Origin: Magnolia sinica
Taxonomy: Eukaryota; Streptophyta; Magnoliopsida; Magnoliales; Magnoliaceae
Length of the DNA: 64,000 bases
Assembly (NCBI RefSeq): GCF_029962835.1
Contig: NC_080574.1
Coordinates: 22,046,001-22,110,000 of the forward strand
Direction of reading: 5' to 3'
Shown here: one piece after another, positions 23,625 to 33,494 of the stretch
Position numbering within the stretch: the stretch's first letter is position 1
How the letters are laid out: each line of letters opens with the position of its first letter
Notes under the pieces: model-generated
What the model saw: only the letters and a program-made list of their open reading frames with translations
The model's database searches: none
Told to the model about the DNA's origin: nothing
Translations under genes and position numbers: made by a program

Positions 23625-25328
23625 TAGAGCTGGGCATCAGACTGAGTCAGATCGGATTGGGTCCAACTCGATTCAGTCCGAACTCCAGGTAGGCTGATCC
23701 GAACTTAATCCGATCCGAGAACGGGTTTAGGACATCTGAATCAATCCGATCTGGGAACGGGTTTAGGACATCTGAATCAATCCGATCCGATGCGCAGTTG
23801 GCCTGACCTGAACCGAGTCGGATCGGGTTGAGTACGATTTGGATTGAATTTTTTAACGGTGAAAATCATTATCCTCATAGCTATTTTCGATGTGGTCCAT
23901 TTGAGCTTTATATATTATTCAAATTTTTTTTCTAAATGCTTTAAAATGATCACCAAAAATGGATAAACGGTATGGATATAATAAATACATTATTGTGGGC
24001 CATGTAATTTTAATCTCATTTCAGCCATTTGTACAACTCAGAGCTCGACGCTCACCTTTGCACGACACGTAGTCTAACGTGCGGTGCGCGAAAGCACAGC
24101 GGCATGCTGTGCACAGTGCATTGCACTGTATCGATGTTAGCAAGTTTCGTGGGTTTGATCATGGGGTATGTGTTATATCCAAATCGTCCATGCATTTGGC
24201 GAGCTCGTCTTAAGGCTTGAGACTAAAAATAAGACAGATCTAACTATCAAGTGGACCACACGAATTGTTTAATGGTAAAAATATTATCTCTGGTGCTATT
24301 TGTGGTGTGGTCTAGATGATCTTTGGATATTATTCATTTTTGGGTAATGCTCTATAATGATCTCTAAAAATATATGAACGGTGTAGATATAATAAATACA
24401 TCACTGTGGGGCCCATATAACTTTGATCTCCTTTGAACCATTCATACAACTCGGAGCTCGAGGAGCGTCAGACGTTAGTACGTCTTCTAGGACGCAGATT
24501 TCAAAAGGCTTTGGCAGGAAGTTTCGGGTGAGGCCCACTACGATGTTCGTGAGAAATCAAATCTGTCCATCCGTTTTTCGATCTCATTTTAGGACACTTG
24601 AGAAAAAATAAGGTGGATCCAAAACTCAAATGGGCCACAAGAGATGAAAAAGTGAGGATTTAGTTTTCACCGTTGAAATATTTATATGGCCATCAAAGTT
24701 TTGTATCGGTCTAAGTTTTCGGTGTTTTCACTTCATCCCAGTGAAAATGACCTTATAAACAGTTTGGATGGCATATAAACATCAAGACAGAGCCTAGGAA
24801 AGTTTCAACGGTAGGAATTCCTTTTCCCACTATTTCATCTTGTATGGCCCAGTAGAGTTTTGGATCCTCCTAATTTTTCATCACATTTCTTAAAATGGAC
24901 TCGAAAAATGAATGGACGGGTTGGATTTCTCATAAACATCATGGTGGACACTACCTTGCATCCCAGTGCAGGAACTTCCTGCGAAAGCCTTTCGCACGAA
25001 GTTTGCGTCCTCTCTCCGTCTTCACATGACACGTACCTCCAGCAGCTATATAGCCGGTGTGTGGTACTGAGAAAACTCTGTTGAGGAACACCATGAATGC
25101 ATATTGTTTATCTACACCGGATCAGATAGGTCCGAATCCATTCGGATCGGGTTTTCGGATCGGATCGATCCGGATAGACCACTATTCGAACCTGACCCGA
25201 AAAACCATCGGATCTTAATGGTCCCACTTGATTCGCACAGATCAAGGCCATCAGTTCGGTTCAGAACAGGTCAGATTGGGTCTGATCGGGTCGGATCCAC
25301 CGGATCGGGTCAGACATGCCCATCTCTA
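23625..25328. mobile_element. hAT-like non-autonomous element nested in the Harbinger intron
   Basis: The left end TAGAGCTGGGCAT and right end ATGCCCATCTCTA are inverted. Flanking 8-mers GTTAGACT (23617-23624) and GTTGGACG (25329-25336) match at six positions, consistent with the 8-bp hAT duplication. Subterminal GATCGGGT/GGATCGGA repeats follow each end. The middle is made of other elements, including a TIR element at 24489-25011 and one or two partial copies of the common MITE core. No transposase is seen. Confidence 0.7.
24489..25011. mobile_element. TIR element, ends AGGACGCA, nested in the hAT-like element
   Basis: The left end AGGACGCAGATTTC, then AGGCTTTGGCAGGAAGTT, is mirrored on the right by AACTTCCTGCGAAAGCCTTT and TTGCGTCCT. 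The interior carries GGCCCACTACGATGTT and its mirror. It is the same family as the copy at 60667-61223. A target duplication is not evident. Confidence 0.65.
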
Positions 25329-26811
25329 GTTGGACGGGCAGCAACTATATAATCAGATATGCCTAGTTGAAAATTTTTAGATCAACAGATATTTTAAAAT
25401 TAGATTTGCATTTCCGTAAACATCAGCGGGTTCAAACATTTTTTTTAAAATCAAATATGCATAGTCTAAACTAATCACCAGCAACATTCATATTCTCCAC
25501 GCAGATATGCATACCGAATACAGTCAGTAGTTTCAACCCTTTAAAATCAGAGAAAGATGGTTTATAAAATCAATAACAACCACCACTTTGTCCTCTCTTA
25601 TATTCATAATAATTAAAATAATTAGCAGCAACAGCCATAACTGTTGGAAATCAGATTTCATAAAATTAAGAAATTTCTGTCTGTAGCGGATTAAATCAGT
25701 AGATACAACCACATTCAACTCAGATGTGCATATCTAATAATCATAGACCAAAACTCTATTTCATGTATTTTGTAATTATCAGCACGTGAGATCATTTTCA
25801 TGGCTATCAGATGCATAGTTGAAACAAAGCGCAGCATTAATAATGATTACAAACAGATATGCATATTTTACATATATCAGCAGTATCTTCTAATTTTTTT
25901 CATCAGATTTTAATAGATTAGATAATCAGCAGTATCTACAATAGGGGATGACATTTACCCCAATATACGCCTCCTATACATCATCAGTGGCGACAACCAT
26001 ATTCAAATCGGCATTCCAGCCAAAACCACTAGCATTCAACATATCTTTCACAGCCCACTAAAATTTTTTTAGAGTGCGGAGATGGTTAGATATATGTTTG
26101 TTCTCTAGTTCGACTCCATATCTGTTAATGATTTCAGTTATTATTGTCTTGTAAGCTTCAAGCTAGAATCTGCCGTCACTTTTCCAACCAAGATTTACCT
26201 GCTCCACCAATGCATTGACCAATACATTGTCCATAGCATCAGTCAACTGTATGCAAACAGATTTCTTGAGGCGTGCAATCCTTCGATTTTGCACTGTTGA
26301 CAACATGGGTGATGGTGTTATTGGTAATTGTGTTGAGTTTTTTGTAGTCGGTGTTCCAAATATTTTGTTGGGTGATGACAGGGCCTTGTTGGGGGAGCCT
26401 TTACATTTGGAAGGAGAAGCAGTCACCTTCTTGTCTCGGGCTACCTTGCTGGAACTCCGTAGGAAATTCATTTTACCTACGCATTAGTAACAATCAATGA
26501 AAAGTAGTCTGACACGAACCAAGGTTAGACAAAAATGAAGGTGGATGAGGCATATCCATAAGGTTAAACAGTGCAACCTGATTAAACATAAAATATTAAT
26601 TGTTAAGTTTCATGATATCCATGCAAAGGAAAAAGAAAAAAAGAAGATGATCCAAACATCCCAATAGCACACCAAAACATTGTTGTTTAAAATTATGTTG
26701 TTACACAAACAGCTTCATACATCAAATAAAAAAGGAAAATTTAACGCCGCTACTTAGTACGTGGAAGACTCATTCCATATCCTCTCCGTAATATCATTCT
26801 TTTTTTTTTAC

Positions 26812-28177
26812 CTACTCCTCTCTCATGTGGTCTATCTGACAAGACAAAGTGCAATCTTCATCGGCATCATTGACCTTAATAGGCGTTGGCGATATGTCCT
26901 CACAATTGTCTCCACTATCCTCAACCGCTTCATTAAAAGCGTCTTTACCAAAAATACGAATGAAGTTATGCACGACACAGCAAGCTATAACAATTTTTTA
27001 CTTATGTTATAAACTTGAACTGTGGTGTTATCCGTAGTATCAGGAATCGATCATTTAATAGACCGAAACACCGTTCGATAACATTTCGTAACTGGGCATA
27101 ACGATAATTGAACAGTTCTTTCTTATTTACAGCTTTCCTTCCTATACGAAATTCATTCAAATGATATTGGATACCTCGATAAGGTACCATAAATACAGGA
27201 GAGTGGGCATATCCCGCATCCACAATATAATATTTTCCTATACAAAGCAATATATGAAAATTAAGTATGTAAACAATCGCATGCTACATGCGTACATGAA
27301 TCAGCAATAGTCATTCATTACCATGAGATACTAGGAAACAATCAAGGCGATGAGTTAATACATTTTGCAATACACGAGCATCGAAGGCAGAACTATCCCA
27401 ACCCGCTAGCACATATACGAATTTCATATCAAACATACAGGTTGCCATTACGTTTTAGGACAGAAAACCTTTTCGATTTCGAAATGTTGCACTTGCGTCT
27501 TTCGGCAAATAAGCAGGAATGTGGGTGTCATCGAGAACCCCAATGCAATCCTACAAGCAACATTCATATTACATTTTAGGTTCTTATTATACAAACATAA
27601 AAGTAATTGTATCATAATTACAACATTATGAGATTGTAATACCTGAAAGTAGGGGCTCCACATTAGATTATCGGATATTTCTTTTAGGGTATATAAACCC
27701 GGAAACCTGACATATTCCGGATAAAGACCAATTACAACATCAAGAACTCTATTGAAGTGTCGACTGACAGTTTCTCCAAATCGTGAAAACCGATGACCAA
27801 TGACACGGTTTTTGCACATTGTGACCAATAGTATGAAGGAATATGATAACTTATTCATCTAAACTGCATCTTTTTCTATCACTCAGCAAATTTCTACCTC
27901 TTAAAAAAGAACATAACTCAAAATACTTATCGTGACTAATTCTTAGCTGTGCAAGACAGTCAACATCACTCTTACTTATAATTCCATTAACAAATCTATT
28001 TCTAGCTACATGATAATCTCGAGACAACGACTTCATACAGTAGCGGTGATAATATTCAGTAGCTCCCATAATACATGCAAAACCTGCAATTGCAGTTAGA
28101 GCAGCTGCAATTTTATTTTCATTTTAGTCACTATTGGATGAATCCTCGCGGCTAGAGTCACCACTACGAGACCCCAT
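26812..28177 (-). pseudogene. Harbinger DDE transposase (decayed)
   Basis: The start ATG is at 28177 (MGSRSGDSSREDSSNSD). An HTH-like region follows (FVNGIISKSDVDCLAQLRIS, YFELCSFLRGRNLL, then FILLVTMCKNRVIGHRFSR, FGETVSRHFNRVLDVVIGL). The DDE_Tnp_4 catalytic core shows its three acidic residues: GVLDDTHIPAYLP, AGWDSSAFDARVL and NVIERCFGLLNDRFLI. GKYYIVDAGY and PYRGIQYHLNEF lie between the second and third. The C-terminus HNFIRIF...DHMREE ends at a TAG at 26812. Introns interrupt the core near 27545-27640 and 27260-27320. The breaks are a stop after SSNSD (near 28127), a frameshift near 27851 and a stop after GFLS (near 27455). The intact triad and few breaks suggest recent activity. Confidence 0.85.
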
Positions 28178-29740
28178 GACAGCAATGGGGAACTGACCTA
28201 TTATTTTTTTCAAGTTTCGTTGCATTTACAGATGCAAATATCATTAAAATCCCAAATGTACAGCCACATTATGATATAATATGCAGGGTTTTTTTTCTTA
28301 ACACACTACATCGATTACAAACATTATTGTGAATATATCGTAGCTCTATTTTCATCTATAACATGAAAACCATTTCCATATCAGACATAACACAGGATAT
28401 AGACGAGAATAGTAATAAATATGATTTACAGACAGTTATGAAGTAACCAACAAAAATGTCATCTAATACAATCAGGGTCTATCATATTAGTAATAGCAAC
28501 CACGACAATTAGGATAGGTTGACCAGTAAAACACGCACCTATAAATAGTTATATAATGCAATATACTGATTACTCTGAGGATAAGCACATATTCGAAACT
28601 CTACTGCACAAGAGGGATGCAAAAAAGACATCATAAATCTACAAATATTCATTGAACATGGCATTATGAAGATAACTCATAGTTAACAACGTATGAGTCT
28701 GACTATATATGATCAGATTTTAATCTGGCCACGAACATAGAAATATTCATAAAACTGAAATACTATCAGCGCATAGACTGATTTCATCAGACGTATATAG
28801 GGAAGATTTCAAATGGGAAGAAGCATGTTCGATATAGTATAAGACATTGTAACACAGACTTGCAGTGTTTACCTGGCCTAATAAACAAGAGTTGGACACA
28901 AGGCAAAAGGTAACCATTTAAGAATCGATTGTGAGAAGATGGAAGGCAACATAATGTTATATAGAGTTTCCAGAAATGGTTATGACGAGCAGTGCTGATC
29001 AGCACGCCCAATGTTGTTGACATGCACAGGTCATGTCGCATGTGGCAGTATAATGAATCTCTCTCTCCGGATACTCTGTAGATGCGCAGTATATCCGGAA
29101 GATTCAGATGCCAGGGAAATCTTGTTTTGGGTATCCTGCGCCTACTTGTCATCGTCGTATTCAAATATTTGGAAATGTGGTGAGTACAAGAGATAGAGAA
29201 ATACAATCTCTGGATAACATCCACCTCGTCCAAACGTGAATAGTGACAGCTTTCTTCAAGCAAGAAGGTTGTATAATAGACCTTTTGTAAAGCATCAGTA
29301 AGGCTTACCCTGTAATTGCGAAATGACTCACATGATTTTTTGGATGGAAGGAGGACAGAGGAAGGGAAGCTTTAGGGATCTCCGATAAAAGCTACGTGAA
29401 TCAGTGACAACACCCGATCTTGGAGGTCTGTAGCTAGGAGTACTGCACCAGGATCTCCCACATCCGATCGTAAGAGAAACAGGTGAAAACCCCGCTGTAG
29501 AGAAGGGGGGAGTAGGGCTTTCAAATTGTCCGCCGAACATGCTTTCGATGAAAGTTTTTTTTTTTCCAATCTCTACAATGTACAATGAAATCGAGCCGCG
29601 TGGATTTTGAAAATAGGTTCGGCGACGTACTCGGCCCGCCGACGTACCACGTGTGGACGTTTGGTTAGAGCTGCTGCATCATGTGAAATATATTATAATA
29701 TACAATGTAGTGCAATGTGGGCCGCCATCCAAACACACCC
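28178..29740 (-). other. Upstream region of the Harbinger transposase
   Basis: AT-rich sequence between the transposase start and the presumed 5' terminus, with no further recognised coding domain. This would hold the transposon promoter and 5' UTR. Frames at 28787-29263 and 29328-29585 (minus) match nothing I recognise. Confidence 0.4.
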
Positions 29741-29860
29741 TAATAGTGTTAATCCCATCAAATACAATTCCATACCATTTAATCCCAATGACCAAACAGG
29801 CCCTTATAAGACTACTGTCGGGCTTGGGCCCACCCAGGACCCTAATTGAGCCATTGCCAC

Positions 29861-30549
29861 TAGGGCTGAAAGTTGGACAGGTTCAACCCGACCGACCAGG
29901 ACCGACCCGACATTGGGTTGGGCTTGGGCAAGATATATCGTGTTTGGTCTTTGGCTTGGGCCATATAAACACCAACCCGATAAAACTTGGGTTGGGCTCG
30001 GGTTGAGGTTTTGGGTTGCCCGACCCAACCCAACCCAACCCAACCCAACCCAAACTAAACCCGATCAATATATAAGTTCCTTATAAATTAATTATAATCG
30101 ATTGTTGATCGTCTGTGTTGAAGGCACACAGGAAATTCCAATGCCGTCGGGTTTCATTGGTCCAAGTCATTTCCAATGACTCGAGCTAACAAGATAGGTT
30201 GGATTTCTCTCTCCCAAATAGATTGCTTGATACACAATACAACTTTTAAAAGAGTACTTGTCCTTTATTTTAGCATGTTTGTTTAGAAAAAATAAACTTT
30301 TTTACTATAAATAACTACATATACAATTAATAAAACTATAGGTACAAAAAATAAGACTTGCATTGAAAATATAATAAACTAATGTAATAATGAAAGTATT
30401 AACATATATTTACCTGAACAAACCGGCCAACCCGACCGAGCCCGCCGGCGTTGGGCTTGGGTTGAGAATTCCCAAGAGGTTGGGTTAGGGTTGAGGATCC
30501 CCGACCCAATCCGCTGGACTCGACCCAACCCGCCGGACTTTCAGCCCTA
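29861..30549. mobile_element. hAT-type non-autonomous element, 689 bp
   Basis: The left end TAGGGCTGAAAGTTGGACAG is mirrored at the right by GCCGGACTTTCAGCCCTA. The flanking 8-mers ATTGCCAC (29853-29860) and ATCGCCAC (30550-30557) differ at one base, the 8-bp duplication length of hAT. GGGTTGGGCTT and CCCAACCC arrays lie just inside both ends. No coding sequence is present. The good ends and target repeat suggest a fairly young insertion. Confidence 0.85.
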
Positions 30550-30557
30550 ATCGCCAC

Positions 30558-32219
30558 CCCGGAACGGCTGGAGCCACCTCTTCCATGGCTCAGTTCTTGC
30601 ACAGTTGCACCTTGATGGCACACCCACCGGGACTAGCTGAAACCATATTATCACGAGCACGTTTCAGACCGCTGCCATGTTAGGCATCACTATACTGGAC
30701 CATTCACGTTCATTGAATATCTGTGATGGGACAATCCCAACTTTTCCATCACTGACCTGCAAAAACAGATAACCGTCCATTGGTCAGCAGCAACCCACCA
30801 GTGATGGCCGATGCGTCCCCAGCATCTCTCGTACTGGAAGAATCCACTCACGAATATGGGACTTTTCTCAGTTGACCGAGCACTGATTCTGCATTTCTCT
30901 TTTCAACCGTCTATCTGAGGGCCACAAACTGACAGGCTGAGATTTTTATATGGAGGAGATTTTGGGCCATGGTCCACTAGTGGGGATCTATTAACTAGTG
31001 GTCCAGATTACAAAGCGAAGATCTCCACATGTGAACATGCATTGCATGCCTGAGCGGGACACGTTCCTCAGTTCATTTTGATTATATGATCCCAACCTTT
31101 GATCAATGGTCTTTTCAGTCGAACAAAGATCATTGAATCCAAACTCAAGAAGATTTTGATGGTTTAGATTCATCCAAGTATGTTCCATGTACGGTAGATG
31201 AGTGCAGGTATTCGGATAACCATACACTGCAGGAGTACCCATGTATTTCTCCCGTCAATGGAGGAAGGCTGTCCGAAACCCGTTTCAATTATTCGTCTGA
31301 CTACGGTGATAATTCAACACATTTTAAATTCGTAGTCATGTCTACCGTGGCAAACAGGTATAGACTATAGTAATATGCCAATTAAAATCATACCACCCAC
31401 TTCCATTAGGCATATCTTAGCCGTCCAATTCTCTCATTTAATTTGATGAGCATTGCCCATTTTGTCTTCAAGTTCTCACCGGGTTACCGTTTCTTGGACA
31501 CTTAGAATATTTTTAACATTTCAATTTAAAGGCTATGATTCATCCATGATGGACCCTATGATTTGGACGGCCTAGATCAACATTCAAATCTACCATGAGA
31601 ACGATCAATTAGACACCACAAATTAAAAAGAATATGCTCAACAATCACCATAATCATACACCGAAAACTTAGGCACCAAGGAAATAGGGGCGCACCTCCC
31701 AAAAAACAACAGTCGTGGCCTCGTCGGTGCGCGACAGAACTTCGTTCTGCATCTTTCGCGCCTTACGATCAAGAGCGTGCCGCCGCCCATAGGGCCCCAC
31801 ATTCTGAGTGAATCGATGATCGGAACCGTTCATGTTATGGTACATTCAATGAAGATTATTTTAGGTAAGTTAAGCTAGATTGCAAGGTCATTGTTTGTAG
31901 CTGAACTTAGAACCATGAAATTAAAATTTTCAATGGATAACATTCAAATCTAAAATTCAAAGGTTAGGATTACCAGTGAAGCGTTACTACGATAGGGTAC
32001 GTTACTATTGGTAGTAAAGAGAATATGGACGGTTCAAATCATCGGACCATCTCATCTTGAATCGCGACGGACAAACAAACCCAGGCGAGACTTTATTTAG
32101 CGCCGGATGAAAAAGGTAAGTTAATCTTCACCGTACATATGGCACAGTGTCAAACATGGATGGTTAATATTGCTTGATCAGTGTAATTTTAGATATATGT
32201 TCCATCCACGATGGGCCGG
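30558..32219. other. Intergenic, nothing recognised
   Basis: About 1.7 kb without recognised gene, domain or clear element ends. Confidence 0.5.
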
Positions 32220-32743
32220 ACGCGGATTGTGTCCTACCCCCGCTCGTCCCCAGCTGGGAACGGGCAGTGGCTCCTAGTGGCCACCGTGATGTATGGGTCT
32301 TATCCACACTGTTCATCCATTTTTCCGTATCATTTTAGGAACTAATCCCAAAACTGAGGCAGATTCAAGATACTAGTGGACCACATAGTTAGAATTAAAC
32401 TTTTACAGTTGAAAACTTATTGGGGGCTACAGAAGTTATGGATCGAGCTGATATTTCTGTTTTCCATTCATCTAGGTCTATGCAACATTATGAATAGTTT
32501 GGATGGTAATTAAGAATCACAGTGGGCCCAAGGAGAGTTTCAACGGTAAACGTCCTTATCACCTCTGCTTCCTGTGGTGTGGTCCACTTGATATTTAGAT
32601 ATTCCTAAAATTTTGTCCTATTCTATAAAATTACACTTAGAAATGGATGAACGGTGTGGATAAAATCCATATATCACGGTTGCCACTCGGAGCCCCTGCC
32701 CGTTCCCTTCTGGAGACAGGCGGGGTTAGGACGCAATCCGCGT
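32220..32743. mobile_element. TIR element, TIR ACGCGGATTGNGTCCTA
   Basis: The left end ACGCGGATTGTGTCCTACCC, then GGGAACGGGCAG, is mirrored at the right by CTGCCCGTTCCC and GGTTAGGACGCAATCCGCGT. The interior has the CACCGTGATGTATGG and TGGTGTGGTCCAC core. No target duplication could be assigned. It lies about 750 bp upstream of the signal peptidase start codon. Confidence 0.75.
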
Positions 32744-33160
32744 TCTTTGAAAAAATGGTGTTAAATTGGTTTTTAAAAAATAAAAAAATAATAAAATAAA
32801 ATCTCTGAGGTGGTCTGATTGATGATACGCGGGCTTTTAGAAATTGCGTCCAAGTGTCATACAAGTTAAATTAAACCGTCCAAATTATTTCCAAAGATCA
32901 GATATATCATGGACCAAAAGCTACACCTTATTTTATAATTTAGAATTTTAGATTGGTGGACATTTATTGGACGGTTAAAACTGAAAATATACAATGGTCT
33001 ATCACACTGCCAAAATATCAAATGACTACCCGCGGTCTGTCTTGACTGACTCCCTCTCCCTCTCTCCCTCTCCCATTGCAGCAGCAGCAGCAAAGGAAGA
33101 GAAGAAGAGAAGAGGCCATGACTCTCATCTCTCGATACATCTAATCACAGCCGTCGAATT
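32744..33160 (+). promoter_or_regulatory. Presumed promoter and 5' UTR of the signal peptidase gene
   Basis: A pyrimidine-rich CTCCCTCTCTCCCTCTCC tract near 33052-33073 and a short GCA run just after it are typical of plant core promoters and leaders (Y-patch). The assignment is by position and composition. Confidence 0.4.
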
Positions 33161-33445
33161 ATGCCTATAGATCTCATCTACCTTCTCCTCCTAGCCTTCC
33201 TCATCTGTACTTCCCCTTGCCCAGCGTCGTCATCATCATCATCCATAGACGAACCATCATCGTCATCATCTTGGTCCGACGAGAAGAACCTACTCGATCT
33301 GCTTCTCGAGCTCAAAAGCCGCACCGCAGGCCCCATCCTCACTCTTCCCCTCTTCTGCTCCATCCACACCCTCCATTCCTTCTCTTTCCAACGCCTCCGC
33401 CGCATCCGCATCCTGACCGTCCGTTTCAAACCCTTCGAAGCCTGA
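33161..33445 (+). other. Upstream ORF in the signal peptidase leader, 94 codons
   Basis: This frame lies directly upstream of the accepted start (33495). It opens with a hydrophobic stretch (MPIDLIYLLLLAFLICTS) resembling a signal peptide, followed by Ser runs and DEKNLLDLLLELKS. It ends 50 bases before the main ATG, in a different frame. It could be a translated uORF that lowers expression, or chance coding in the leader. I see no splice that fuses it to the peptidase. Confidence 0.35.
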
Positions 33446-33494
33446 TCGCATCGCCATCCCATCACCATCATCCACCGTCCGTTCCTGCAAAACC

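Larger units (their letters stand above)
22961..26471 (-). pseudogene. Harbinger second ORF, Myb/SANT-like domain protein
   Basis: In PIF/Harbinger elements this protein binds the transposase and terminal repeats and carries the transposase to the nucleus. The first exon starts at 26471 (MNFLRSSSKVARDKK) and continues through a Ser/Pro/Lys-rich stretch. A Myb/SANT-like helical domain follows, read as DAMDNVLVNALVEQVNLGWKS, then YKTIITEIINRYGVELE, then KDMLNASGFGWN near 26020. A second exon begins after TTTTGTAG at 23596 (SHSYAERVRGKHIDKYNDL, MFGNDCAHGS). It runs through an acidic region to the C-terminal helices (LKEVNGLSHEDQDRVVCLL, FFLKMGNKRRNEW) ending at 22961. Breaks: a stop after KSDGRF (about 26163), a frameshift near 23156, and a few stops in the last 150 bases. 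The intron holds the hAT-like insertion, which starts about 20 bases upstream of the acceptor. Confidence 0.8.
22961..29740 (-). mobile_element. PIF/Harbinger DNA transposon (autonomous type, decayed)
   Basis: Two Harbinger genes lie in the same orientation: DDE transposase (28177 to 26812) and Myb/SANT-like protein (26471 to 22961). The upstream terminus is probably at 29740, where the minus strand reads GGGTGTGTTTGGATGG preceded by a TAA/TTA trinucleotide, the 3-bp target typical of the superfamily. The downstream terminus is not settled. A GTGTGTTTGGAGGC at 22667 is one candidate without a clear TWA target; the GGGCGTGTTTGGAT end at 17084 is another. A hAT-like element (23625-25328) sits in the intron of the second gene. 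Both genes carry a few breaks, so this copy cannot move itself. Confidence 0.85.

Noticed and set aside
28787-29263. 158-codon minus-strand frame upstream of the Harbinger transposase, considered as another transposon gene
   Set aside because: No recognisable domain, and composition is like the surrounding AT-rich non-coding sequence.
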